A stretch of 64,000 nucleotides of DNA, taken from Nonomuraea aurantiaca. GTDB taxonomy: Bacteria; Actinomycetota; Actinomycetes; Streptosporangiales; Streptosporangiaceae. Positions 51,196 through 59,736 of this stretch are shown here, piece after piece. A program made the translations under genes and the position numbers. Every line of letters begins with the position of its first letter. The stretch's first letter is position 1. Location of the stretch: assembly GCF_020215705.1 (NCBI RefSeq), contig NZ_JAIWNB010000019.1, forward strand, positions 162,400 through 226,399, given 5' to 3'. The notes below the pieces were generated by a model. The model saw only the letters and a program-made list of their open reading frames with translations, ran no database searches and was not told where the DNA came from.

Positions 51196-52655
51196 CGGCC
51201 ACGCTCCCGCTGGTCGCCGAGATCGGGCCCGGCGAGCTCGCCGGGTGCGCCGCCGAGCTGCTGGCTCTGGGACACCGCGTCGCGCTGGTGGCCGCGCACG
51301 TCGAGGACGACGGCTTCCGGCTGGTCTACCTGTTCACCGCCGCCCGTCCGGCGAGAAGGGCCGAGCTGCACGTACGCCTGACCGAGCCCGCCGTGCCCAG
51401 CCTGGCCGCCCTCTCCTTCCCCGCCGGCCGCTTCGAGCGGGAGATCCGCGACCTGTACGGCATCACCCCCGAAGACCACCCGCTGCCCAGCCGCCTGGTC
51501 CGTCACCACCACTGGCCCCGAGGCTGGTACCCGATGCTCCCCGACGCGGGCCCGCCCCCGTCGTTCGGCGACCCCGAGGGCCCGTACCCGTTCGGCGATG
51601 TGGAGGGCGATGGCGTCTACGAGATCCCGGTCGGCCCCGTGCACGCGGGCTGCATCGAGCCGGGCCACTTCCGCTTCTCGGTGGTCGGCGAGACGATACT
51701 CAAGCTCAAGGCCCGCCTCTGGTTCGTGCACAAGGGCCTCGAGCAGCTCTTCGAGGGCCGCCGGCCGGAGGACGGGCTGGCCCTGGCCGAGCGGGTCAGC
51801 GGCGACACCTCGGTCGGCCACGCCCTGGCCTACTGCCTGGCCGTCGAGGAGGCCACCGGCACGGCCGTCGACCCCGACTCGCAGCGCGCTCGAGCCGTGC
51901 TGCTGGAGCTCGAACGCCTCTACAACCACGTCACCGACCTGGGCGCGCTCTGCAACGACGTCGCCCACAGCGTGCTGCAGGCCCACTGCGGCACCGTCCG
52001 CGAGCGGCTGCTGCGCGTCAACGCCGAGGTCACCGGCCACCGCCTGCTGCGCGGCGCGATCCGGCTGGGCGGCGCCGAGCCGCTGGCCCTGCCCGATAAC
52101 GCCAGGCTCGCGGCGCTCGGCACCGAGGTGGCCGAGATCGTCGGGCTCGCGCTCGGCCATGGCGTGGTGTCGGACCGGTTCACCGGCACCGCCGTGCTCA
52201 CCGAGCGGGCCGCCGCGGACCTGGGCACGCTCGGCTACGTGGCCAGGGCCAGCGGGCTCGACGTCGACGCCCGCCGCGACCATCCGTTCATCGACCTGGG
52301 GCCGTTCCCGGTAGCGATCCGGTCCGGGGGAGACGTGCTGGCCCGCTTCCAGGTCCGGGCCGACGAGATCGCCGCCTCGATCGGGCTGATCGAGCGGCTG
52401 GCGCACACCTCGGGTGACTGGAGCCTGCCGGACGGGCGGCGCGGCTCGGGCGTGGGCATCGTGGAGGGCTGGCGGGGCACGATCGTGCATCGCGTCGAGC
52501 TGGGCGAGGACGGCAGGCTGGCCAAAGTGAAGATCGCCGATCCGTCGTTCTTCAACTGGCCCGCCCTGCCGGTCGCGCTGGGCGGGGCGATCGTGCCCGA
52601 CTTCCCGCTGGTCAACAAGAGCTTCAACCTGTCCTACGCGGGAAACGATCTCTAG
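51192..52655 (+). CDS. Hydrogenase-related large subunit (NuoC-NuoD/HyfG-like) lacking nickel ligands
   Basis: 487 aa. Residues 1-110 are NuoC/HycE-N-like (FEREIRDLYGITPEDHPLPS); 140-487 are NuoD/large-subunit-like (VYEIPVGPVHAGCIEPGHFR; GLEQLFEGRRPEDGLALAE; ELERLYNHVTDLGALCND). In hydrogenases the nickel site comes from two Cys-x2-Cys motifs. Here the first is ERVSGDTSVGH, with Ser203 and Thr206 in place of the cysteines, and the second is ADPSFFNWP near the C-terminus, with Ser452 and Asn455. So no NiFe centre can form in the known way. The C-terminal peptide normally removed on maturation runs on to NLSYAGNDL. Likely docks on the small subunit and couples some other redox reaction, perhaps quinone, to pumping. 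Last gene of the cluster. Confidence 0.9.
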   Translation: MTATLPLVAEIGPGELAGCAAELLALGHRVALVAAHVEDDGFRLVYLFTAARPARRAELHVRLTEPAVPSLAALSFPAGRFEREIRDLYGITPEDHPLPSRLVRHHHWPRGWYPMLPDAGPPPSFGDPEGPYPFGDVEGDGVYEIPVGPVHAGCIEPGHFRFSVVGETILKLKARLWFVHKGLEQLFEGRRPEDGLALAERVSGDTSVGHALAYCLAVEEATGTAVDPDSQRARAVLLELERLYNHVTDLGALCNDVAHSVLQAHCGTVRERLLRVNAEVTGHRLLRGAIRLGGAEPLALPDNARLAALGTEVAEIVGLALGHGVVSDRFTGTAVLTERAAADLGTLGYVARASGLDVDARRDHPFIDLGPFPVAIRSGGDVLARFQVRADEIAASIGLIERLAHTSGDWSLPDGRRGSGVGIVEGWRGTIVHRVELGEDGRLAKVKIADPSFFNWPALPVALGGAIVPDFPLVNKSFNLSYAGNDL

Positions 52656-52666
52656 CCGCCCGGCCT

Positions 52667-54328
52667 CTACCCGCCCAGAACCTCGCGGCGCAGGTGGGTC
52701 TTGAGGATCTTGCCGCCCGGGTTGCGCGGCAGCTCCGCCTCCCTGAACCAGATGTGCGCGGGGATCTTGAACTTGGCGATGCGCTCCACCAGGAAGGACC
52801 GGAGCTCCTCGGCGGTGGTCGAGGTGCCCGGCTGGAGCCGGACCACCGCCCCCACCTCCTCGCCCAGCTCGTCGTGCGGGACGCCGATCACCGCGGCGTC
52901 GTCCACCGCCGGGTGCTCGAACAGGGCCGCCTCCACCTCGGCGGAGTAGACGTTCTCGCCGGCCCTGATGACCATGTCCTTCGCCCGGTCCACGATGTAG
53001 ACGAAGCCGTCCTCGTCGATCCTGGCCAGGTCACCGGTGTGCAGCCAGCCGTCGACGAAGGTCTGCGCCGTCGCCTCCGGCTTGTTCCAGTAGCCCATGA
53101 TGACGTTCGCGCCGCGTACGCACAGCTCGCCCACCTCGCCGGGCGGCAGCTCATCGCCCAGCGGGCCACTCACCCGGACGTCGACCACGGCCGTGGGCAG
53201 GCCGATGCTGTCGGGCCTGGCCAGGTAGTCGGGCCCGCCGTTGCCGATGGCCAGGCCGGTCGTCTCCGTCATGCCGTAGCCGTTGGAGGCGGCGCGGTCG
53301 GGCAGGTTCTCGCCGATGCGCTCCAGCAGCTTCGGCGGAGCCGGTGCCCCGCCGTAGCCGAGGGTGGTCAGCGACGACAGGTCATACTTGACGAAGTCGG
53401 GATGCGACATCAGCTGCCACGCGTTGGTCGGCACGCCGATCATCGCGGTGACCCGCTCCCGCTCGATGAGCCGCAGCGCCTGCCCGGGGTCCCACTTGTA
53501 CATGAGGACCAGCCCGCCGCCCGCGAACATGGTGGTGGTCAGCGCGGAGAAGCAGCCGGTGACGTGGAACAGCGGCACGGTCAGCAGCGTCACCCGGCGC
53601 GCGCCCGTCGCCGCGGCGACGTCCTTGCCCGCCAGCGCGACCGCCCGCATCAGCCCGTAGGCGAGGGTCATCGGCGACTGGCCCAGGTTGCGGTGGCTGC
53701 CCAGCGCCCCCTTGGGATGCCCGGTCGTGCCGGAGGTGTAGAAGATCGTGGCCGGATCCTCGGGGGAGAGCTGGACGTCCGGCAGCGTCACATCCCCGGT
53801 GACCTCGCCCAGCACGTCGGCGAACGAGCGCGCGCCCTCGGGCACCTCGCCTCTGGCCACGATCATCGGCACGCCGGTGTCCGCGAGCCTGACAGCCCGC
53901 TCACCGTCCACGATCAGCACCTTGGCGTCACAGTCACGTACGCCGTACGCCAGCTCCGACTCGGTCCACCAGGCGTTGAGCGGCACGGCGATCGCCCCGG
54001 CGGCGAGGGCGGCGGAGAAGGCCACCACCCACTCCGGATAGTTGCGCATGGCCACGCACACCCGATCGCCCTTGGCCACGCCGTAGTCCGTCACCAGGCG
54101 GTTGGCCAGCGTCGCCGCCCGCCGGAAGTGCTCCTCGAAGGTGATGTGCTCGTCCTCGTAGACGAGGAACTCCTTCTCGCCGTGGAACCTGCTCATCTCC
54201 AGCAGGGCGCGGAAGTGGCCCGGAGCGTGTTTCCAGGTCCGCACCCCCGTATCGCCGATCTCCTCCATCTCGAAAAGCTGGCCAGGACCGGTGAGCTGGG
54301 CTTGGACCTGGGCATGAGAAAGAGTCAT
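52667..54328 (-). CDS. Long-chain acyl-CoA synthetase (FadD-type)
   Basis: 553 aa member of the adenylate-forming superfamily: activates a carboxylic acid with ATP, then forms the CoA thioester. Motifs: FYTSGTTGHPKGA (P-loop), NGYGMTETTG, HTGDLARIDEDGFVYIVDRA and the catalytic Lys in GGKILKTHL. No membrane segment. Start at ATG 54328 (MTLSHAQVQAQL), with GGAG upstream; the longer frame reads through the promoter. Acyl chain length is not readable. A near-perfect 16-base palindrome 45 bases before the ATG suggests TetR-type control as in fatty acid degradation genes. Convergent with the hydrogenase-like cluster, 11 bases apart. Confidence 0.93.
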   Translation of the reverse strand: MTLSHAQVQAQLTGPGQLFEMEEIGDTGVRTWKHAPGHFRALLEMSRFHGEKEFLVYEDEHITFEEHFRRAATLANRLVTDYGVAKGDRVCVAMRNYPEWVVAFSAALAAGAIAVPLNAWWTESELAYGVRDCDAKVLIVDGERAVRLADTGVPMIVARGEVPEGARSFADVLGEVTGDVTLPDVQLSPEDPATIFYTSGTTGHPKGALGSHRNLGQSPMTLAYGLMRAVALAGKDVAAATGARRVTLLTVPLFHVTGCFSALTTTMFAGGGLVLMYKWDPGQALRLIERERVTAMIGVPTNAWQLMSHPDFVKYDLSSLTTLGYGGAPAPPKLLERIGENLPDRAASNGYGMTETTGLAIGNGGPDYLARPDSIGLPTAVVDVRVSGPLGDELPPGEVGELCVRGANVIMGYWNKPEATAQTFVDGWLHTGDLARIDEDGFVYIVDRAKDMVIRAGENVYSAEVEAALFEHPAVDDAAVIGVPHDELGEEVGAVVRLQPGTSTTAEELRSFLVERIAKFKIPAHIWFREAELPRNPGGKILKTHLRREVLGG

Positions 54329-54372
54329 GCGACGTACTCCCGCGGTGGACGGCTCTATCGGATAAATCACAG

Positions 54373-54388
54373 TACCGACCGGTAGGTA
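54373..54388. promoter_or_regulatory. TetR-type palindrome before the acyl-CoA synthetase gene
   Basis: TACCGACC then GGTAGGTA is an inverted repeat with one mismatch in eight pairs. Operators of this TACCGACCGGTCGGTA form are common for TetR-family lipid regulators in actinomycetes; no regulator gene is adjacent. It lies between the divergent synthetase and argC genes. Confidence 0.5.
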
Positions 54389-54520
54389 CGTCGCGCTAGA
54401 CCGCGAAATCCGGATGAAACGCGCGGTTTACCGTCTCGCTATGTGAGCGCTTTGGCGCGCCCGGCTTGCGTGTTCATGCCCTGGAGTGCATCATCGTCAC
54501 AGTAAGGACATGAGTTTAGG

Positions 54521-54534
54521 TGCATGATTATGCA
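54521..54534 (+). promoter_or_regulatory. ARG-box-like palindrome overlapping the argC ribosome site region
   Basis: TGCAT-GATT-ATGCA is a perfect inverted repeat that resembles ArgR boxes and ends where AGGAGG (54534-54539) of argC begins. A weaker version lies at 54487-54500, over a possible promoter (TTGCGT 54466-54471, CATCAT 54489-54494, 17-base spacing). ArgR is encoded in the same operon, so arginine repression of the cluster is expected. Confidence 0.55.
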
Positions 54535-54545
54535 GGAGGTTCGGC

Positions 54546-55568
54546 ATGAGAGCGGCGATCGCGGGAGCCAGCGGCTACGCGGGCGGTGAGCTTCTGCGCC
54601 TGCTGCTCGGGCACCCGGAGCTCGAGATCGGCACGCTCACCGCGGCCGCCAGCGCGGGCAGCGCGCTCGGCGCCCACCAGCCGCACCTTCCGCAACTGGC
54701 CGACCGGATCATCGAGGACACCACCCCGGAAACGCTGGCCGGACACGACGTGGTCTTCCTGGCCCTGCCGCACGGACACTCCGCCGCGGTCGCCGCCCAG
54801 CTGCCCGCGAGCACGGTCGTCGTCGACTGCGGCGCCGACCACCGGCTCGCCGACCCGGCCGCCTGGCAGGAGTTCTACGGCGGCGAGCACGCCGGCACCT
54901 GGCCCTACGGCCTGCCCGAGCTGCCCGGCCAGCGCGAGGTGCTCAAGAACGCCAAGCGCATCGCGGTGCCCGGCTGCTACCCGACATCCGTCATCCTCGC
55001 CCTGCTGCCCGCCTTCGCCGCCGGCCTGGCCGAGCCCGACGTGGTCGTCGTCGCGGCCAGCGGCACCAGCGGCGCGGGCAAGGCGCTCAAGCCCAACCTG
55101 CTCGGCAGCGAGGTCATGGGCTCGGTCAGCGCCTACGGCGTGGGCGGCGTCCACCGGCACACTCCGGAGATGGAGCAGGCGCTCGGCGCCGTCGCGGGCA
55201 CCCCGGTCCGTGTCTCGTTCACCCCGACGCTGGCCCCGATGAGCCGGGGCATCCTGGCCACCTGCACCGCCCCCGCCGCGCCCGGGCTGACCAAGGCCGC
55301 CGTGCGGGAGGCGTACGAGAACGCGCTGGCCAAGGAGCCGTTCGTCACCCTGCTGCCCGAGGGCACCTGGCCCGCCACCGCGATGACCTACGGCGCCAAC
55401 ACCGCCGCCCTGCAGGTGACGCTCGACGAGCGCGCGGGCCGCGTGGTCGCCGTCATCGCCATCGACAACCTCACCAAGGGCACGGCCGGAGGTGCGATCC
55501 AGAGCGTCAACCTCGCACTCGGCCTGCCGGAAGAGCTCGGCCTCCCCCTGACAGGAGTTGCTCCGTGA
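54546..55568 (+). CDS. argC: N-acetyl-gamma-glutamyl-phosphate reductase
   Basis: 340 aa NADPH enzyme, third step of arginine synthesis. Nucleotide-binding start AAIAGASGYAGGELLRLLLG; the catalytic Cys is in VPGCYPTSVILALLPA; GTSGAGKALKPNLL and GGVHRHTPEMEQ are family segments. ATG 54546 with AGGAGG nearby. First gene of argCJBDFR; argJ starts 55 bases after its stop. Control by ArgR at the upstream box is likely. Confidence 0.97.
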   Translation: MRAAIAGASGYAGGELLRLLLGHPELEIGTLTAAASAGSALGAHQPHLPQLADRIIEDTTPETLAGHDVVFLALPHGHSAAVAAQLPASTVVVDCGADHRLADPAAWQEFYGGEHAGTWPYGLPELPGQREVLKNAKRIAVPGCYPTSVILALLPAFAAGLAEPDVVVVAASGTSGAGKALKPNLLGSEVMGSVSAYGVGGVHRHTPEMEQALGAVAGTPVRVSFTPTLAPMSRGILATCTAPAAPGLTKAAVREAYENALAKEPFVTLLPEGTWPATAMTYGANTAALQVTLDERAGRVVAVIAIDNLTKGTAGGAIQSVNLALGLPEELGLPLTGVAP

Positions 55569-55623
55569 GAGAGCGCAGCGTACCAACCGACACAGCAGTC
55601 CCGCGGCCGACGGAGGAGGGCGC

Positions 55624-56775
55624 ATGAGCGTGACCGCTCCCCTTGGTTTCAGAGCCGCGGGCGTCGCCGCGGGCATCAAGCCCGGCGACGCGCGCGACCT
55701 GGCCCTGGTCGTCAACGACGGACCCAACCACGCGGCGGCCGGTGTCTTCACCGCCAACCGCGTCAAGGCGGCCCCGGTCCTGTGGTCGCAGCAGGTCCTG
55801 CGCGGCGGCCGGGTCCGGGCGGTCGTCCTCAACTCGGGCGGCGCCAACGCCTGCACCGGCCCCGAGGGCTTCCAGGACACGCACGCCACCGCCGAGAAGG
55901 CGGCCGAGGTGCTCCAGGACTCGGCGGGCGAGATCGCGGTCTGCTCCACCGGCCTGATCGGCGAGCGGCTGCCCATGGACCCGCTGCTGGCCGGGGTGGA
56001 GCGCGCCGCCGCGCAGCTGTCGCGCGACGGCGGGCTGGCCGCGGCCGACGCCATCCGCACCACCGACACCGTCTCCAAGATCTCCTTCAAGCGCGCCGAC
56101 GGCTACATGGTGGGCGGCATGGCCAAGGGCGCGGGCATGCTCGCCCCGGCCCTGGCCACCATGCTCTGCGTGATCACCACCGACGCCGACCTCACGGCGG
56201 AGGAGCTCGACACCGTGCTGCGCGAGGCCACCTCCAAGACCTTCGATCGCCTCGACGCCGACGGCTGCATGTCCACCAACGACACCGTCCTGCTGCTGGC
56301 CAGCGGCGCCGCCGGGGTCAAGCCGGACCTGGCGGAGTTCGGGCAGAAGGTCACCGAGGTCTGCGCCGACCTGGCCAGGCAGCTGCTGGTCGACGCCGAA
56401 GGCGCGTCCAAGGCCATCGCCATCGAGGTGGTCGGAGCGGCGTCGGAGGACGACGCGGTCAAGGTCGGCCGCACCGTCTCCCGCTCGAACCTGCTCAAGT
56501 GCGCCATCCACGGCGAGGACCCCAACTGGGGCCGCGTGCTGGCCGCCGTCGGCACCACCGACGCCGTCTTCGAGCCCGACCGGCTGAACGTGGCCATCAA
56601 CGGCATCTGGATCTGCCGCGGCGGCGCCGTCGGCGACGACCGGAACAAGGTGGACATGCGCCCGCGCGACGTGACGATCACCATCGACCTGTCGGCGGGC
56701 ACCCACTCCGCCACCGTCCACACCACCGACCTGACCGCGGACTACGTCCACGAGAACTCGGCGTACTCCTCATGA
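55624..56775 (+). CDS. argJ: Bifunctional ornithine acetyltransferase/N-acetylglutamate synthase
   Basis: 383 aa. Recycles the acetyl group from acetylornithine to glutamate, so the operon needs no ArgE. The precursor cleaves itself at ALA-T-ML; the nucleophile is Thr179. Other marks: NSGGANACTGPEGF, NDTVLLLASGAA, GEDPNWGRVLAAVG. Whether it can also use acetyl-CoA (the first-step activity) cannot be told from sequence. ATG 55624 behind GGAGGAGGG; a TTG start further upstream is unlikely. The stop overlaps argB by 4 bases. Confidence 0.96.
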   Translation: MSVTAPLGFRAAGVAAGIKPGDARDLALVVNDGPNHAAAGVFTANRVKAAPVLWSQQVLRGGRVRAVVLNSGGANACTGPEGFQDTHATAEKAAEVLQDSAGEIAVCSTGLIGERLPMDPLLAGVERAAAQLSRDGGLAAADAIRTTDTVSKISFKRADGYMVGGMAKGAGMLAPALATMLCVITTDADLTAEELDTVLREATSKTFDRLDADGCMSTNDTVLLLASGAAGVKPDLAEFGQKVTEVCADLARQLLVDAEGASKAIAIEVVGAASEDDAVKVGRTVSRSNLLKCAIHGEDPNWGRVLAAVGTTDAVFEPDRLNVAINGIWICRGGAVGDDRNKVDMRPRDVTITIDLSAGTHSATVHTTDLTADYVHENSAYSS

Positions 56776-57644
56776 GGACCGTCACCGCCCACACCAAGGC
56801 GGACACCCTCATCGAGGCCCTGCCCTGGCTGGCCCGCTTCCACGGCGCGACCGTCGTCATCAAGTACGGCGGCAACGCGATGATCGAGGAATCGCTCATG
56901 GAGGGCTTCGCCGAGGACATCGGCTTCCTGCACTACGCCGGTCTGCGGCCGGTCGTGGTGCACGGCGGCGGCCCGCAGATCAGCAAGCACCTCGACCGGC
57001 TCGGCATCGAGTCGACGTTCACGGCCGGGCTGCGGGTCACCACGCCCGAGGCCATGCAGGTGGTCCGGATGGTCCTGGTCGGCCAGGTCAACCGCGACGT
57101 CGTCGGCCTGATCAACCGGCACGGCCCGCTCGCGGTCGGCATGTCGGGCGAGGACGCCCACCTGTTCACCGCCGAGCGCAAGCACGCGCTCGTCGACGGC
57201 GAGCACGTCGACATCGGCCAGGTGGGCGAGATCGTCAAGGTCGACCCGGGCGCCGTCCAGGCCATGATCGACAACGGCCGCGTCCCCGTCGTCTCCAGCG
57301 TCGCCCGCGGCGAGGACGGGGAGATCTACAACGTCAACGCCGACACCGCCGCCGCCGCGCTGGCCGTCTCCCTCCAGGCGCAGAAACTCATCGTCCTCAC
57401 CGACGTCGAGGGCCTGTACGCCGGCTGGCCCGACGACACCGACGTGATCGACAAGCTCGACGGCGCCGCGCTGGAGGCCATGCTGCCCTCCCTGTCCAGC
57501 GGCATGAAGCCGAAGATGGAGGCCTGCCTGACGGCGGTCCAGGGCGGTGTCCCCCAAGCGCACATTCTCGACGGCCGGGTCTCCCACTCGCTGCTGCTCG
57601 AGATCTTCACCGACCAAGGAATCGGAACCATGGTGATGCCCTGA
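56772..57644 (+). CDS. argB: Acetylglutamate kinase
   Basis: 290 aa amino-acid kinase, second step of the pathway and usually the arginine-inhibited one. VVIKYGGNAM and VVVHGGGPQISKHLDRLG bind substrates; GEIYNVNADTAAAALAVSL and GGMKPK-like SSGMKPKMEACL are the C-terminal ATP-side motifs. The N-terminal helix (TVTAHTKADTLIEALPWLAR) is the extension found in arginine-sensitive hexameric forms. ATG overlaps argJ by 4 bases and the stop overlaps argD by one. Confidence 0.97.
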   Translation: MRTVTAHTKADTLIEALPWLARFHGATVVIKYGGNAMIEESLMEGFAEDIGFLHYAGLRPVVVHGGGPQISKHLDRLGIESTFTAGLRVTTPEAMQVVRMVLVGQVNRDVVGLINRHGPLAVGMSGEDAHLFTAERKHALVDGEHVDIGQVGEIVKVDPGAVQAMIDNGRVPVVSSVARGEDGEIYNVNADTAAAALAVSLQAQKLIVLTDVEGLYAGWPDDTDVIDKLDGAALEAMLPSLSSGMKPKMEACLTAVQGGVPQAHILDGRVSHSLLLEIFTDQGIGTMVMP

Positions 57645-58810
57645 TGAACCTTCGCGACAGGTTCGAACAAGCCTTCATGCCCAACTACGGCGTCCCGCCG
57701 ATCGCCCTGGCACGAGGCGAGGGCACCCGCGTGTGGGACGTCGACGGCAAGGAATACCTCGACTTCGTCGGCGGCATCGCGGTCACCTCGCTCGGCCACG
57801 CCCACCCGGCCCTGGTCGAGGCGGTCTCCAAGCAGGTCGCGACCCTCGCGCACACGAGCAACCTCTACCTGCACGAGCCGGAGGTGCTGCTCGCTGAGCG
57901 GCTCCTCGGCCTGCTGAACGCCCCCGGCCGCGTCTTCTTCGCCAACTCCGGCACCGAGGCCAACGAGGCCGCCTACAAGCTGGCCCTCAAGTACGGCAGG
58001 CGTGACGGCCGCACCTACTTCGTCGCCGCCGAGAACGGCTTCCACGGCCGGACGATCGGCGCGCTCTCGCTGACGGGCAAGCAGTCGATCCGCGACCAGT
58101 TCGGCCCGTTCCCGGTAGAGGTCCAGTTCGTCCCGTACGGTGACGCCACCGCCCTCAAGGAGGCCGTGACCGGCGACTGCATCGCGGTGTTCCTGGAGCC
58201 CACCCAGGGCGAGGCAGGCGTGGTCCCGCCGCCCGACGGTTACTTCGCGGCGGCTCGCGAGATCTGCGACTCGACCGGCGCGCTGCTGGTCGCCGACGAG
58301 ATCCAGTCCGCGATCGGCCGCACCGGGCACTGGTTCGCCCACCAGGCCGACGGCGTCACCCCCGACATCCTGACCCTGGCCAAGGGCCTGGGCGGCGGCC
58401 TGCCGATCGGGGCGTGCGTCGGCTTCGGCGACTCGGGCCGGCTGTTCGGCAAGGGCGACCACGGCTCCACGTTCGGCGGCAACCCGGTCTCGTGCGCCGC
58501 GGCGCTGGCCGTACTCGACAACCTCGACCTCGACCACGTGCGGACGACCGGCGCCCGGCTGCGGGCCGGGCTCGAAGCGGTCGATCATCCGCTGCTGAAA
58601 GGCGTGCGCGGACGCGGCCTGTGGCTGGCCGCCGTGCTGGCCGAGCCGGTCTCCGGCAAGGTGCAGCAGGCGGCGGCCGAGGCGGGCTTCCTGGTCAACG
58701 CGCTGCAGCCGGACGCCGTACGGATCGCGCCGCCGCTGGTCGTGACGGCCGAGCAGGTCGACGCGCTCGTGGCCGCGTTCCCCGGGATCCTCACCGAGGC
58801 GGCGAAATGA
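57644..58810 (+). CDS. argD: Acetylornithine aminotransferase
   Basis: 388 aa PLP enzyme, fourth step. PLP Lys247 in LTLAKGLGGG; VFFANSGTEANEAAYKLA binds cofactor phosphate; VADEIQSAIGRTG holds the Asp that contacts the pyridine ring. The ATG shares one base with the argB stop and the TGA overlaps argF by 4 bases. Normal length. Confidence 0.97.
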   Translation: MNLRDRFEQAFMPNYGVPPIALARGEGTRVWDVDGKEYLDFVGGIAVTSLGHAHPALVEAVSKQVATLAHTSNLYLHEPEVLLAERLLGLLNAPGRVFFANSGTEANEAAYKLALKYGRRDGRTYFVAAENGFHGRTIGALSLTGKQSIRDQFGPFPVEVQFVPYGDATALKEAVTGDCIAVFLEPTQGEAGVVPPPDGYFAAAREICDSTGALLVADEIQSAIGRTGHWFAHQADGVTPDILTLAKGLGGGLPIGACVGFGDSGRLFGKGDHGSTFGGNPVSCAAALAVLDNLDLDHVRTTGARLRAGLEAVDHPLLKGVRGRGLWLAAVLAEPVSGKVQQAAAEAGFLVNALQPDAVRIAPPLVVTAEQVDALVAAFPGILTEAAK

Positions 58811-59736
58811 CGGCGACTGTCAGGCACTTCTTGAGGGATGACGACCTGTCGCCCGCCGAGCAGGCCGACGTTCTCGACCTGGCCGCCGCGATGAAGAAGG
58901 ACCGCTACGGCTACCGCCCCTTCGAAGGGCCGCGGACCGTCGCCGTCCTGTTCGACAAGCCCTCGACCAGGACCCGGATCTCCTTCGCCGTCGGCATCGG
59001 CGAGCTGGGCGGGCTCCCGCTGGTCATCGACGGCGGCAGCTCCCAGATGGGCAGAGGCGAGCCGATCGAGGACACCGCCAGGGTGCTCGAACGGCAGGTC
59101 GCCGCGATCGTCTGGCGCACCGGCGCCCAGGCGGGCCTCGAGGCCATGGCCGCGGGCACCGCCGTGCCGGTGGTCAACGCGCTGACCGACGAGTTCCACC
59201 CCTGCCAGATCCTCGCCGACCTGCTGACCGTCCGCGAACGGTGCGGCGGGACGGCCGGGCTGACCCTGACCTACCTGGGCGACGGCGCCAACAACATGGC
59301 CCACTCCTACCTGCTGGGCGGCGCCACGGCCGGGATGCACGTGCGGATCGGCGCTCCGGACGGCTACCAGCCGGACCCCGCCATCCTCGACCGGGCCGCC
59401 GCCATCGCCGCCACGACCGGCGGCTCGGTGCTCTCGCTGACCGACCCGGTCGCCGCGATCGAGGGCGCGCACGTCGTCGCCACCGACACCTGGGTGTCGA
59501 TGGGCCAGGACGGTAAAGACGAGCGGGTCCGCGCGCTCATGCCCTACCAGGTCAACTCCGAGCCCATGGAGCACGCCGCGCACGACGCGATCGTGCTGCA
59601 CTGCCTGCCCGCCTACCGCGGCTACGAGATCACCTCCGAAGTGATCGACGGCCCGCGCAGCGCGGTGTGGGACCAGGCCGAGAACCGGCTGCACGCGCAG
59701 AAGGCGCTGCTCCACTGGCTGGTGAGCACCGCATGA
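58807..59736 (+). CDS. argF: Ornithine carbamoyltransferase
   Basis: 309 aa; makes citrulline from ornithine and carbamoyl phosphate. KPSTRTR (51-57) binds carbamoyl phosphate, DEFHPCQILADLLT is the family signature, and HCLP at 265-268 binds ornithine. Probably a trimer. ATG overlaps argD; argR overlaps its end by 4 bases. Other open frames over this region are shadows. Confidence 0.97.
   Translation: MTATVRHFLRDDDLSPAEQADVLDLAAAMKKDRYGYRPFEGPRTVAVLFDKPSTRTRISFAVGIGELGGLPLVIDGGSSQMGRGEPIEDTARVLERQVAAIVWRTGAQAGLEAMAAGTAVPVVNALTDEFHPCQILADLLTVRERCGGTAGLTLTYLGDGANNMAHSYLLGGATAGMHVRIGAPDGYQPDPAILDRAAAIAATTGGSVLSLTDPVAAIEGAHVVATDTWVSMGQDGKDERVRALMPYQVNSEPMEHAAHDAIVLHCLPAYRGYEITSEVIDGPRSAVWDQAENRLHAQKALLHWLVSTA

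Noticed and set aside
45662..52655. Call as a true [NiFe] hydrogenase 4 or formate hydrogenlyase
   Set aside because: All four nickel ligand cysteines of the large subunit are replaced, and no maturation or formate dehydrogenase genes are nearby.
45662..52655. Call as part of respiratory complex I (nuo operon)
   Set aside because: NuoE, F, G, I, J, A and M genes are missing, the NuoC-NuoD fusion and HyfE-like subunit point to the hydrogenase-related branch, and the small subunit has the SCNGCE form.
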